A stretch of DNA of 64,000 nucleotides from assembly GCF_028369295.1 (NCBI RefSeq), contig NZ_JAQMYP010000004.1, forward strand, positions 248,001 to 312,000, read 5' to 3'. The notes beneath the pieces are model-generated. The model was given only the letters and a program-made list of their open reading frames with translations, was not told the origin of the DNA and did not search any database. Source of the DNA: Streptomyces sp. HD (GTDB lineage: Bacteria > Actinomycetota > Actinomycetes > Streptomycetales > Streptomycetaceae). Of the stretch, positions 1-11,100 are shown piece after piece (the stretch's first letter is position 1; each line of letters starts with the position of its first letter). The position numbers and the translations under genes were made by a program.

Positions 1-187
1 GGCGCCGTGAGGGTTGGTCGCGCTCGCGCGGCGGAGCCGCATATCGATACAGCCTCGCGCCCCTTTCAGGGGCGCTGCCCCAGCGCAGGCGACAAAGGGA
101 ACTGGTGGGCACCTGGGACCGTTGTGTCAGGCTGGGGGCGTATAGGCCCGTTTCGGGGCGGTGGGCCGGACGTGAGGTGGGCTGGGC
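1..187. other. Non-coding leader with dispersed-repeat sequence
   Basis: I see no convincing gene in this stretch. Positions 27-52 are an exact inverted copy of 41296-41321, and the surrounding bases resemble the same element family. A GC-rich promoter for the downstream membrane protein presumably lies between about 100 and 187, but no clear -35/-10 pair can be picked. Confidence 0.6.
27..52 (-). repeat. Dispersed 26-bp repeat, inverted copy
   Basis: These 26 bases match the reverse complement of 41296-41321 exactly. The core includes GCATATCGATAC flanked by the complementary GCGGCGGAGC block. The wider element has the look of the short intergenic repeats scattered through Streptomyces genomes (an AAGGGGCGCGGG-type edge beside a GCGACC/GGCCACGAC edge). 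Confidence 0.8.
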
Positions 188-2296
188 GTGCGTGGGCGTT
201 GGCGGCGGATTGCCAGTCAGGTCGGGCGGAGCGTGGCCGTGTGGGCCGTCTCCACCGTGACCATGCTCGTGCTCGCCGGGATCCTGCCGGACTTCCAGTT
301 GCAGTCGGCGGACGGTGACAGCGCCACCCGGATCGCCATCACCGCGGCCCTCGGCGCCGGCGCCTTCGGTCTGCTCTCCGCGCTCGTCTGGCCCCTGCTC
401 GTACGGCTGCTGCTGCTCGTGCCGGCGCTGGTCCTCGGCCTGCTGGTGTTCTTCCTCAACGGCTCGCTGCTCATCGTCGCCCTGCGCCTCGTGCCCTCCG
501 GCGACAGCGAGGCCGCCCCCGAGACCGCCGTCATCGTCGCCGCCGTGATGTCCGCCGTCGCCTCCGCCACCGGCGCCGCCCTGGCCGTACGGGACGACGA
601 CGCGTACCGGCGCCGGCTGTACCGTCTGGCCGACCGTCGGCGCAGAGCCCTGCCACCCGGCCCGTCCAGCCCCGGCACCGTCTTCATCCAGCTCGACGGC
701 GTCGGGCACGACGTCCTGCTCGCCGCCGTCGGCAAGGGCCTGATGCCCACCGTCGCCCGCTGGCTGGGCGATCACACCGGCCGCCCCGACCGCACCGACG
801 GCACCCGGCCCGGCGCCGCCCCCACCCACCGCCTCACGCCCTGGCGCACCGACTGGTCCAGCCAGACCGGCGCCAGCCAGCTGGGCATCCTGCACGGCAG
901 CAACCACGACGTCCCCGCCTTCCGCTGGTACGAGAAGGCCGGCCGCGAGGTCGTGGTCTGCAACCGCCCCACCAGCGCCGCCGAACTCCAGCGCCGCGCC
1001 GTCGACCGCACCGGCGACGGCGGACTGCTCAGCGTCGACGGCGCCAGCCGCGGCAACCTCTTCAGCGGCGGCGCCGACGAGCAGGCCCTCGTGCTGTCCA
1101 TCGCCACCAAGCGCCGCGGCCGCCGCAACCGCTCCCGCGCGGGCTACTTCGCCTACTTCTCCGACCCGGCCAACGCCGTCCGCACCGCCCTGTCCTTCAT
1201 CGCCGAGGTCGGCCGCGAGATCGGCGAGTCCACCCGGGCCCGCGCCCGCAAGGTCCGGCCGAGGGTCTCCCGCGGCGGCCTCTACCCCTTCGTCCGCGCC
1301 TTCGCGACCGTCGTCGAGCGGGACGTCGTCGTCGCCGCGGTCATGGGCGACATGCTCGCCGGCCGCACCGCCGTCTACGCCGACCTCGTTGCGTACGACG
1401 AGGTGGCGCACCACTCCGGGCCGTGCAGCCGCGACGCCGAGAAGGTCCTCGAACGCCTCGACCGGGCACTGGCGTTGATCGAGAAGGTCGCCGAGCACGC
1501 GCCGCGGCCGTACCGGATCGTCGTGCTGTCGGACCACGGGCAGAGCCCCGGCGAGACCTTCCGCGCCCGCTACGGCCTCGGCCTCGGCGAACTGGTGCGG
1601 GCCGGCTGCGGGCTGCCCGTGCCGCGCAAGGCTCGGCGCACCCACAGCGGTGCCGAGGCCCGCGCGGCCGTGCGCGCGGCGCTGCGCCGTCCCGTCGAGG
1701 AGGGCGGCGAGCAGCACCGCCCCGCGCGCCGCCGTTCCGAGCCGATCGTGCTGGCCTCCGGCAACCTCGGGCTGGTCTCCTTCCCGGACGTGCCGCACCG
1801 GATGACCAGGGAGGAGATCGACGCCCGCCACCCGGCCCTGCTCACCACCCTCGCCAACCACCCCGGCGTCGGCTTCCTGCTGGTCCGCAGCGAGCAGCAC
1901 GGCGGACTCGTGCTCGGCGCGTACGGCGCGGAGATCCCCCTGGACCGGCTGGACGCCGACCCCGGGCCGTTGGAGGTCTTCGGGCCGGGCGCCGCCGACG
2001 CCGTACGCCGGACGCACTCCTTCCCGAACACCGCCGACATCATGGTCAACTCCTTCCACGACCCGGCCGACGGCGAGGTCCTCGCCTTCGAGGAGCAGAT
2101 CGGCTCGCACGGCGGTCTCGGCGGGGCACAGGGCAGACCCTTCCTGCTGTCGCCGCTCATCTTCTCCACGCCGGTCGGCGACGGGGAGGACCTCGTCGGC
2201 GCCGAGCACATCCACCGCGTACTGCGCCGCTGGCTGCGTGAATCGAACGGTCCCCAGGTGCCGCTGACACGAAGCCAGGACCAGCGGGCCGCCTGA
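188..2296 (+). CDS. Membrane protein: holin-like N-terminus fused to phosphodiesterase/phosphatase domain
   Basis: 702 residues from a GTG start. Residues about 12-130 contain four hydrophobic segments resembling the phage-holin-4 type membrane domain seen in actinobacterial proteins of this size. From about residue 162 the protein is an alkaline-phosphatase-superfamily (type I phosphodiesterase-like) domain. Visible sites are a metal-binding aspartate in IQLDGVGHD (D170), a TDWSSQTGAS block whose threonine is the likely nucleophile (T227), YDEVAHH (404-409) and LSDHGQS (448-453), with a late histidine in GSHGG. The catalytic domain is probably anchored at the membrane, but its side is not clear. 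The substrate is unknown. The gene stands alone, followed by a frameshifted ORF. Confidence 0.8.
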   Translation: MRGRWRRIASQVGRSVAVWAVSTVTMLVLAGILPDFQLQSADGDSATRIAITAALGAGAFGLLSALVWPLLVRLLLLVPALVLGLLVFFLNGSLLIVALRLVPSGDSEAAPETAVIVAAVMSAVASATGAALAVRDDDAYRRRLYRLADRRRRALPPGPSSPGTVFIQLDGVGHDVLLAAVGKGLMPTVARWLGDHTGRPDRTDGTRPGAAPTHRLTPWRTDWSSQTGASQLGILHGSNHDVPAFRWYEKAGREVVVCNRPTSAAELQRRAVDRTGDGGLLSVDGASRGNLFSGGADEQALVLSIATKRRGRRNRSRAGYFAYFSDPANAVRTALSFIAEVGREIGESTRARARKVRPRVSRGGLYPFVRAFATVVERDVVVAAVMGDMLAGRTAVYADLVAYDEVAHHSGPCSRDAEKVLERLDRALALIEKVAEHAPRPYRIVVLSDHGQSPGETFRARYGLGLGELVRAGCGLPVPRKARRTHSGAEARAAVRAALRRPVEEGGEQHRPARRRSEPIVLASGNLGLVSFPDVPHRMTREEIDARHPALLTTLANHPGVGFLLVRSEQHGGLVLGAYGAEIPLDRLDADPGPLEVFGPGAADAVRRTHSFPNTADIMVNSFHDPADGEVLAFEEQIGSHGGLGGAQGRPFLLSPLIFSTPVGDGEDLVGAEHIHRVLRRWLRESNGPQVPLTRSQDQRAA

Positions 2297-2472
2297 TCAC
2301 CCGGCCGGACCGCCCCTGGGGGCGCCGCCCCCTCGTACCCCCATGAACGAAGGAGCGGCTCTCACGGAGGACCGTGCCTCAACGTGTCACCGCCGGGTGG
2401 TCTTGCCCAGGGCACATTCCGGCCAGGTAAGCGCGGCTTCGAGGGATCGGCTCCGCCGGGAAGGCCGAGGAG

Positions 2473-2813
2473 ATGCCCCAAGGCCTGCTGTACGACGCAC
2501 GGTTCACCGGACTGTCCGCGGAGGAGGTCCACGACCGCATCGCCGGCAGCAGGAGCGCGGCTTCCGGCCCGGCGGTCCGGTCCAGGAGGTCCGCGCGCTC
2601 AGCCGTCCGCCGCTGCCGTGGGACGCCCGACTGGCCCGCTGGTTCGACGAGTTCGTGCAGCGCGCGGACGACTTCCCGCCGGGTGCTCCCGTCCTGGTCG
2701 GCACCGACGGCTGGTGCGATGTGCTGCGGGTGCGGCGCGAGCACGCGTATTGGATTGCGCAGAGGCGTCGACTGCCGTTCACCCCGCGTGGGCCGGTCTT
2801 CCGGGTGCAGTGA
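2473..2813 (+). pseudogene. Frameshifted ORF of unrecognised family
   Basis: Two adjoining stretches have good Streptomyces coding character but lie in different frames. The first starts with an ATG at 2473 and reads MPQGLLYDARFTGLSAEEV. The second, in the next frame, reads WDARLARWFDEFVQRADDF and stops at 2813. The change of frame falls between about 2555 and 2590. Either the gene is broken or the sequence has a local indel error. I do not recognise the family. Reading the first frame onward produces a fused 277-residue ORF into the OsmC gene, which is an artefact. Confidence 0.5.
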
Positions 2814-2877
2814 GGCGGAGTGTGATCGGATGGGGGCACGGACCCAGGAAACGGGCCCCCACGCGAAAGGAAGAACC

Positions 2878-3306
2878 GTGGCTACCACGCGCTCCGCACA
2901 CACCGTCTGGGAAGGCAGCCTGCTTGAGGGCAACGGTGTCGTCAACTTCGACTCTTCCGGTGCCATCGCCGCACAGCCGGTCACGTGGGCCTCGCGCTCC
3001 CAGGACGCGAACGGCAAGACCAGCCCGGAAGAGCTGATCGCCGCCGCGCACTCCAGCTGCTTCTCCATGGCCCTGTCGCACGCCCTCGCGGGTGCCGGCA
3101 CCCCGCCCACCAAGCTGGTCACCTCGGCGGACGTGAGCTTCCAGCCGGGAGAGGGGATCACCGGGATTCACCTCACCGTCGAGGGGACGGTTCCCGGTAT
3201 CGACGATGAGGCGTTCGTCGCCGCGGCGGAGGATGCCAAGAAGAACTGCCCGGTGAGCCAGGCTCTGACGGGCACGACCATCACCCTGTCGGCCAAGCTT
3301 GGCTGA
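2878..3306 (+). CDS. OsmC/Ohr family peroxiredoxin-like protein
   Basis: 142 residues from the GTG at 2878, preceded by AAAGGAAG. The two conserved peroxidatic-type cysteines are present: C61 in HSSCFSMALSHAL and C124 in KKNCPVSQAL. The length is normal for the family, which reduces organic hydroperoxides in the cytoplasm with thiol reductants. The opening VATTRSAHTVWEGSLLEGNG fits the OsmC rather than the Ohr branch. A strong terminator follows. An upstream in-frame ATG at 2473 was not used because it reads through the broken ORF. Confidence 0.9.
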   Translation: MATTRSAHTVWEGSLLEGNGVVNFDSSGAIAAQPVTWASRSQDANGKTSPEELIAAAHSSCFSMALSHALAGAGTPPTKLVTSADVSFQPGEGITGIHLTVEGTVPGIDDEAFVAAAEDAKKNCPVSQALTGTTITLSAKLG

Positions 3307-3311
3307 GCAGA

Positions 3312-3335
3312 GGGCCTGAGCGCTTGCTCAGGCCC
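3312..3335 (+). terminator. Intrinsic terminator after osmC-like gene
   Basis: A perfect 10-bp stem (GGGCCTGAGC paired with GCTCAGGCCC) with a GCTT loop, followed by CGTTT. It lies 6 bases after the OsmC stop codon. Confidence 0.85.
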
Positions 3336-3368
3336 CGTTTGGCCCCCTTCCGGTAGGTCACCCGTCCC

Positions 3369-3389
3369 ATTGACAAGAACCCACTCAAG
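3369..3389. promoter_or_regulatory. TTGACA -35 overlapping a HAIR-like HspR half site
   Basis: TTGACA at 3370-3375 is a consensus -35 hexamer. It is followed after 7 bases by ACTCAAG at 3383-3389, a perfect right half of the HspR operator HAIR (CTTGAGT-N7-ACTCAAG). The left half (ATTGACA) keeps only TTGA. The position about 46-66 bases before dnaK is plausible for heat-shock repression, but the site is degenerate. Confidence 0.4.
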
Positions 3390-3434
3390 TTTTGTGCTGG
3401 AGTTCAAGAGGTGCCCTGGCGGAAGGGGACAGCG

Positions 3435-5335
<1,901 letters not shown>

Positions 5336-5339
<4 letters not shown>

Positions 5340-6058
5340 GAACCGGTCCTCTCCCAGCCCCGCTTCTCCGGCCGCGGCCCCAGCTGTCGGGGGTCGCGGC
5401 TCCGGTACACCACGTACGGCCGGAACAGGTACTGCACCGGCGCGCTGAACATGTGCACCAGCCGGGTGTACGGCACCAGCGCGATCAGCGCCATGCCGAT
5501 CACGGCGTGGATCTGGTACAGCACCGGCACGCCCGCCATCCGGTCGAGGTCCGGCTGGAGCGTGAAGAGGCTGCGGGCCCAAGGGGCGATGGACTGCCGG
5601 TAGTCGTAGCCGTCGCCGGAGGAGTGGGCCAGTTTCGCGACCATGCCCATCGCGATCGCCGCCAGCAGCACCACGTACATGAGCTGGTCGTTGACCGTCG
5701 TCGCCCGGAACACCGGTGCGTTCGTCCGGCGGCGGTAGATCAGCAGCACGATCCCGGCGACCGTCAGGATCCCGGCCGCCGTACCGCCGTAGAGGGAGAA
5801 CAGGTGGTAGGTGTGCTCGCCGACGCCGAGCGCGTCCGTCCAGGACTGCGGGACGAACAGGCCGATCAGATGGCCCACCAGCACGAACAGGATGCCGTAG
5901 TGGAAGGCGGGCGAGGCGATGTTCAGCAGCTTGGACTCGTAGACCTGCGAGGAGCGGGTGGTCCAGCCGAACCGGTCGTAGCGGTGGCGCCAGATCAGGC
6001 CGGCGACGAGGAGGGCGAAGGTGACGTACGGCAGGACGCCCCAGAGGAGTGTGGTCAT
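5336..6058 (-). CDS. narI: Respiratory nitrate reductase gamma subunit NarI
   Basis: 240 residues with five membrane segments, the cytochrome b membrane anchor of NarGHI. It oxidises menaquinol and passes electrons through two b hemes to NarH. Candidate heme ligands sit where expected: H53 and H63 in one helix, and H184 and H202 with the same 18-residue spacing as in E. coli NarI. The ATG at 6058 overlaps the narJ stop as ATGA, so it is translationally coupled. It is the last gene of narGHJI. Confidence 0.95.
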
Positions 6059-6549
6059 GAGCGCACTCCCGAGTGTGCGGTCGGCAGTGTGGCGCATACG
6101 GCGTCCAGGACGGACGCGTACGGAGTCCCGAAGTCGGTGAGCCGGGAGCGGAGCTGCTCCAGGGCGTCCCGGTGTTCCAGCAGGAGGTCGGTGCTGCCGG
6201 TGCGGGCCGCGAACTCCAGGACCGCGGGCAGGAAGTCGGGCAGCTCCTCGCCGGTGAACTCCAGGCCGTGTGCGCGGTAGAGCTCCTTGAAGCGGAGCAG
6301 CGACATGCCGCGCCGCCGGGTGTCCCCGTCCTGCCACCAGCTCAGGTACAGGCTGTGGCGGTTGTTGAGGTCGAAGACCTCGACGTAGTGCGCGGCCAGG
6401 TCCTGCGGGGGAGTGACCGCCGCGTGGTCGGTGAACTCCCGCAGTTGCGGGGCGGCTTCCCGCAGCAGCGGCAGCCGGGCGCGGAAGTCGTCGTCAGGGT
6501 AGGTCAGGCAGAGCGCGGCCGCCTGGTAGAGCACCTCGAAGGAGGGCAT
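6055..6549 (-). CDS. narJ: Nitrate reductase assembly chaperone NarJ
   Basis: 164 residues, shorter than the E. coli NarJ but ordinary for actinobacteria. It starts MPSFEVLYQAAALCLTYPDD and contains the helical DVFDLNNRHSLYLSWWQDGD block typical of NarJ/DmsD-type TorD-like chaperones. NarJ holds apo-NarG during molybdenum cofactor and Fe-S insertion in the cytoplasm and is not part of the final enzyme. Its ATG shares one base with the narH stop (TGATG). Confidence 0.93.
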   Translation of the reverse strand: MPSFEVLYQAAALCLTYPDDDFRARLPLLREAAPQLREFTDHAAVTPPQDLAAHYVEVFDLNNRHSLYLSWWQDGDTRRRGMSLLRFKELYRAHGLEFTGEELPDFLPAVLEFAARTGSTDLLLEHRDALEQLRSRLTDFGTPYASVLDAVCATLPTAHSGVRS

Positions 6550-8180
6550 CAGGACTCCTCGGAGTCGGCTGTGGGGGCTGTGTCGGCCGCTACGGCCGTG
6601 TCGTCCGCGGTCTGCCGTCTGCGCAGGGCGTGGAAGTTCTCCACCGTCACCAGCGGCAGCAGCTTGCGGCCCGAGTCCTGGCCGAAGGGGCCGTCCCCGC
6701 CCATCCCGGGACCGCCCTCGAAGTCGAGGCTGCACCCCTGTGGGAGCGCCGACTCCTCCAGGCGCCGGGCGTCCCCGACGGCCGCCGTCGGAATCACGTA
6801 CCGGTCCTCGTACTTGGCGATCGCCAGCAGCCGGTACATCTCCTCGATCTCGAACCGTCCCATGCCCACGGCGGACGCCGTCGACGGGTCCGGCTCCTCA
6901 CCGAGGTTGATCGCCCGCATGTGGGCGCGCATCGCGGCGAGCTTCTCCAGCGAGGACCGCACCGGGCCGACGTCACCGGCCGTGAACAGCTCCGCCAGGT
7001 ACTCCAGCGGAATGCGCAGCGTGTCGATCGCGCCGAACAGGTTGTCCGCGTCCTCCCCGTCGTGCCCGGTCTCCGTCAGCGCCTCCACGACCGGGGAGAG
7101 CGGCGGGATGTACCAGACCATCGGCATCGTCCGGTACTCCGGATGCAGCGGCAGCGCCACCCGGTACTTGCTGATCAGCGCGTGCACGGGGGAGCGGCGG
7201 GCGGCCTCCAGCCAGTCGTAGGGGATCCCCGCGTCCTCGCAGGCCCGCCGCACCCCGGAGTCGTCGGGATCGAGGAAGACGCCCAACTGCGCCTCGTACA
7301 GGTCCTGTTCGCTGCGCACCGAGGCGGCGGCCGTCACCTTGTCGGCGTCGTACAGGATCACCCCGAGGTAGCGCAGCCGGCCCACGCAGGTCTCCGAGCA
7401 GACCGTCGGCAGACCGACCTCGACCCGCGGATAGCACAGGGTGCACTTCTCGGCCTTGCCGGTGCGGTGGTTGAAGTACACCTTCTTGTACGGGCATCCC
7501 GTCACGCACATCCGCCAGCCCCGGCACCGGTCCTGGTCGACCAGGACGATGCCGTCCTCCGCCCGCTTGTACATCGCCCCCGACGGGCACGACGCCACAC
7601 AGGACGGGTTGAGGCAGTGTTCGCAGATGCGCGGCAGATAGAACATGAAGGTCTGCTCGAACTCGAACCGCACCTTGTCCGAGGCCTGTCTGCGCGCCTG
7701 CTCGACCATCGGGTCGAGGTCACCGTGTGCGGGTGCGCCGGCGAGGTTGTCGTCCCAGTTCGATGACCACTCGATCTTCATCGGTTTGCCGTCGAGCTGC
7801 GAGATCGGCTGGGCCACCGGGAAGTCCTCGCCGAGCGGGGCGTCGGTGAGGTTCTTGTAGTCGTACGTCCAGGGCTCGTAGTAGTCCTTGATCTCCGGGA
7901 GTTCGGGGTTGGCGAAGATCCCGGCGAGCTTGCGGAACCGGCCGCCGGCCTTGAGCTTCAGCGCGCCTCGCCGGTTCAGTTCCCAGCCGCCCCGCCAGCG
8001 CTCCTGGTCCTCGTAGCGGCGTGGGTAGCCCTGGCCGGGGCGGGTCTCGACGTTGTTGAACCAGACGTACTCCATGCCCTGCCGGTTGGTCCACGCCTGT
8101 TTGCAGGTGACCGAGCAGGTGTGGCAGCCGATGCACTTGTCGAGGTTCATGACCATCGCTATCTGGGCCATCGGGCGCAT
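6549..8180 (-). CDS. narH: Respiratory nitrate reductase beta subunit NarH
   Basis: 543 residues. Four Fe-S cluster sites are visible. The first is CIGCHTCSVTC, with cysteines at 16, 19, 22 and 26, the same numbers as in E. coli NarH. CEHCLNPSCVASCPSG follows. In CRGWRMCVTGC a tryptophan replaces one cysteine, the hallmark of the [3Fe-4S] centre. CTLCYPR completes the set. The protein carries electrons from NarI hemes to the NarG molybdenum site on the cytoplasmic face. The start at 8180 overlaps the narG stop (TGATG). A second methionine three codons later is an equally possible start. Confidence 0.95.
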   Translation of the reverse strand: MRPMAQIAMVMNLDKCIGCHTCSVTCKQAWTNRQGMEYVWFNNVETRPGQGYPRRYEDQERWRGGWELNRRGALKLKAGGRFRKLAGIFANPELPEIKDYYEPWTYDYKNLTDAPLGEDFPVAQPISQLDGKPMKIEWSSNWDDNLAGAPAHGDLDPMVEQARRQASDKVRFEFEQTFMFYLPRICEHCLNPSCVASCPSGAMYKRAEDGIVLVDQDRCRGWRMCVTGCPYKKVYFNHRTGKAEKCTLCYPRVEVGLPTVCSETCVGRLRYLGVILYDADKVTAAASVRSEQDLYEAQLGVFLDPDDSGVRRACEDAGIPYDWLEAARRSPVHALISKYRVALPLHPEYRTMPMVWYIPPLSPVVEALTETGHDGEDADNLFGAIDTLRIPLEYLAELFTAGDVGPVRSSLEKLAAMRAHMRAINLGEEPDPSTASAVGMGRFEIEEMYRLLAIAKYEDRYVIPTAAVGDARRLEESALPQGCSLDFEGGPGMGGDGPFGQDSGRKLLPLVTVENFHALRRRQTADDTAVAADTAPTADSEES

Positions 8181-11100
8181 CAGTACTCGACCTCCTGGCT
8201 GCGGCGGCGGATCACCGTCACCTCGTCGCGCTGGTTGCCCGTCGGGCCCAGGTAGTTGAACGCCCAGGACAACTGGGCGTAGCCGCCGACGAGATGGGAC
8301 GGCTTGAGGATCAGCCGGGTCAGCGAGTTGTGGATGCCGCCGCGGCGGCCGGTGGTCTCGGTCTTCGGGACGGCGACCGTGCGTTCCTGCGCGTGGTGCA
8401 TGTAGACGGTGCCGGGTGGCATCCGGTGCGAGACGACGGCCCGCGCGACGACCACGCCGTTGCGGTTGACCGCCTCGATCCAGTCGTCGTCCACGACGCC
8501 GATCGCGTCCGCGTCCTGCGGGGACATCCAGATGTTCTGGCCGCCCCGGGAGAGGGCCAGCATGAACAGGTTGTCCTGGTACTCGGAGTGGATGGACCAC
8601 TTGTTGTGCGGGGTGAGGTAACGGACCGTCACCTCCTGCTGCCCGTCCGGGCCGAGCCGCGGTTCGCCGAACAGCTTGTTCATGTCCAGCGGCGGCCGGT
8701 AGACGGGCAGGGCCTCGCCGAGCTCGTGGATCCAGTCGTGGTCGAGGAAGAAGTGCTGGCGGCCGGTGAGGGTGTGCCAGGGCTTGAGATGCTCGGTGTT
8801 GAGGGTGAAGGCCGTGTAGCGCCGCCCGCCCGACTCGCTGCCCGACCACTCCGGCGAGGTGATCACCGGCACCGGCGCGGCCTGCGTGTCCGCGTACGTG
8901 ATCCGCCTGCCCTCGTGCTCGGCGGCCAGGTGTGCCATCTCCTGCCCGGTTCGCGCCTCAAGGGTGCGGAAACCCTGGGTGGCCAGACGGCCGTTGGTGG
9001 TGCCGGACAGGGCGAGGATGGTGTTCGCCGCCTTCACGGCCGTGTCGAGGCAGGGGCGGCCGTCGGCCGTCACACCGTTGAGGTGCCTGAGGTCCTCGAC
9101 CTCCTGGTCCGGCTTCAGCGTGATGCCCTTGGCGGGCAGGCCGAGCTGCTCCACCAGCGGGCCCAGCGCCGAGAACTTGGCGCCGATCGCGGTGTAGTCC
9201 CGCTCCACGACGGTCAGGTTCGGCATGGTCCGGCCGGGCACCGCAGCGCACTCCCCGCGCCGCCAGTCCAGGACGACCCCGCCCGGCTGGGCGAGCTCGC
9301 CCGGGGTGTCGTGCTGGAGCGGGGTCGCCACCAGGTCCTTGCGTACGCCGAGATGGCCGACGGCGAGTTCGCTGAGCCGCTCGGCCAGCGCCTTGAACGT
9401 GTCGAAGTCGGTGCGCGCCTGCCACGGCGGATCCACGGCCGGGGTGAAGGAGTGCACAAAGGGGTGCATGTCCGTGCTGGACAGGTCGTGCTTCTCGTAC
9501 CAGGTGGCGGCGGGCAGCACGACGTCCGACAGCAGCGTGGACGACGTCTGCCGGAAGTCCAGCGACAGCAGCAGGTCGAGCTTGCCCTCGGGCGCCTCCT
9601 CGTGCCAGGTCACCTCCCGCGGCCGTACGTCCTCGGGCGCCTCCTCCGCCTGCAGCGAGGAGTGGGTGCCCAGCAGATGCCGGGTGAAGTACTCCGCGCC
9701 CTTCGCCGAGGAGCCCAGCAGATTGGCCCGCCACAGCGTCAGCACCCGCGGCCAGTTCTCCGGCGCGTCCGGGTCCTCGCAGGCGAACTTCAGGGTCCCG
9801 GCGCGCAGTTCGGCCACCGTCCTGGCCACCGGATCGCCGAACACCTCGCCCAGCTCCAGCGGATTGCGGTCGAAGGTCGGATACGACGGCATCCACCCCA
9901 CACGCGCCGACAGCGCCAGACAGTCCGCGCCCGTCATCCCCCGGAACCGGCCCGCACCCAGCGGGGAGGTCAGCACGTCGGCCGTGAAGCGGTCGTAGCG
10001 CCACTGGTCGGTGTTGAGGAACCAGTACGCCGTGCCGATCATCTGGCGCGGCGGACGAGACCAGTCCGACGCCGCCGCGAGCGTCGCCCAGCCGGTCACC
10101 GGACGGCACTTCTCCTGGCCCACGTAGTGCGCCCAGCCGCCGCCGTTGCGGCCCTGGCAGCCGGTGAGCTGGAGCAGGGCGAGGAAGGCGCGGTAGATCG
10201 TCTCGGAGTGGAACCAGTGGTTGGTGCCGGCGCCCATCAGGATCATGCAGCGGCCCTCGGACCGCTCGGCCGTCCGCGCGAACTCCCGGGCGATCCTTGC
10301 GCACTTGGCCGCCGGAACGGAGGTGTGCACCTCCTGCCAGGCGGGGGTGCCGGGCGCGTCGGCATCGTCGTACGACGAGGGCCAGCGGCCCGGCAGCCCG
10401 GGCCGTGCCACCCCGTACTGGGCGAGCAGCAAGTCGAAGACCGTCGTCACCAGCGGCCCGTGCACGCCGCCCAGCTTCGTCGCCGGGACACCACGGCGTA
10501 CGACGTCCCCGCGCCCCTGTCCGTGCGCCCCGCCCTCCGTGTCGAACCGGGGGAGCAGCACCTCGACACCGGCGGCGACCTCGCTGCCGTACAGGCTCAA
10601 CTGCGGGCGTATGTCGCCGAGTTCGAGGTTCCACTTCCCCTTTCCCGACTCGGTCCAGCGAAAACCCAGGGAGCCGTTCGGGGCGACCGCGCGGCCCGTC
10701 GCCTCGTCCAGGACGACCGTCTTCCACTCGGCGCCCTCGCCCTCCTGGCCCAGGTCCGAGGCGCGCAGGAACTTCGCGGGGACATGGGCGCCGTCCCGGT
10801 CCTCCAGGGTGACAAGGAAGGGCAGGTCGGTGAACCGGCGGACATAGTCCGCGAAGAAGGGGGTCTCCCGGTCGACGAAGAACTCCTTGAGGACGACGTG
10901 GCCCATGGCGAGGGCCAGGGCGCCGTCCGTGCCGGGGTGCGGGTGGAGCCACTCGTCGGCGAACTTGGCGTTGTCGGCGTAGTCGGGAGCGACGACCACG
11001 ACCTTCTGGCCCCGGTAGCGGGCCTCCGCCATCCAGTGCGCGTCCGGCGTGCGGGTCACCGGGACGTTCGAGCCCCACATCATCAGATACGCCGCGTCCC

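Noticed and set aside
2473..3306. A single 277-residue protein including the OsmC domain
   Set aside because: Its middle part loses coding character where the real signal changes frame, and a proper ribosome site and GTG precede the OsmC domain at 2878.
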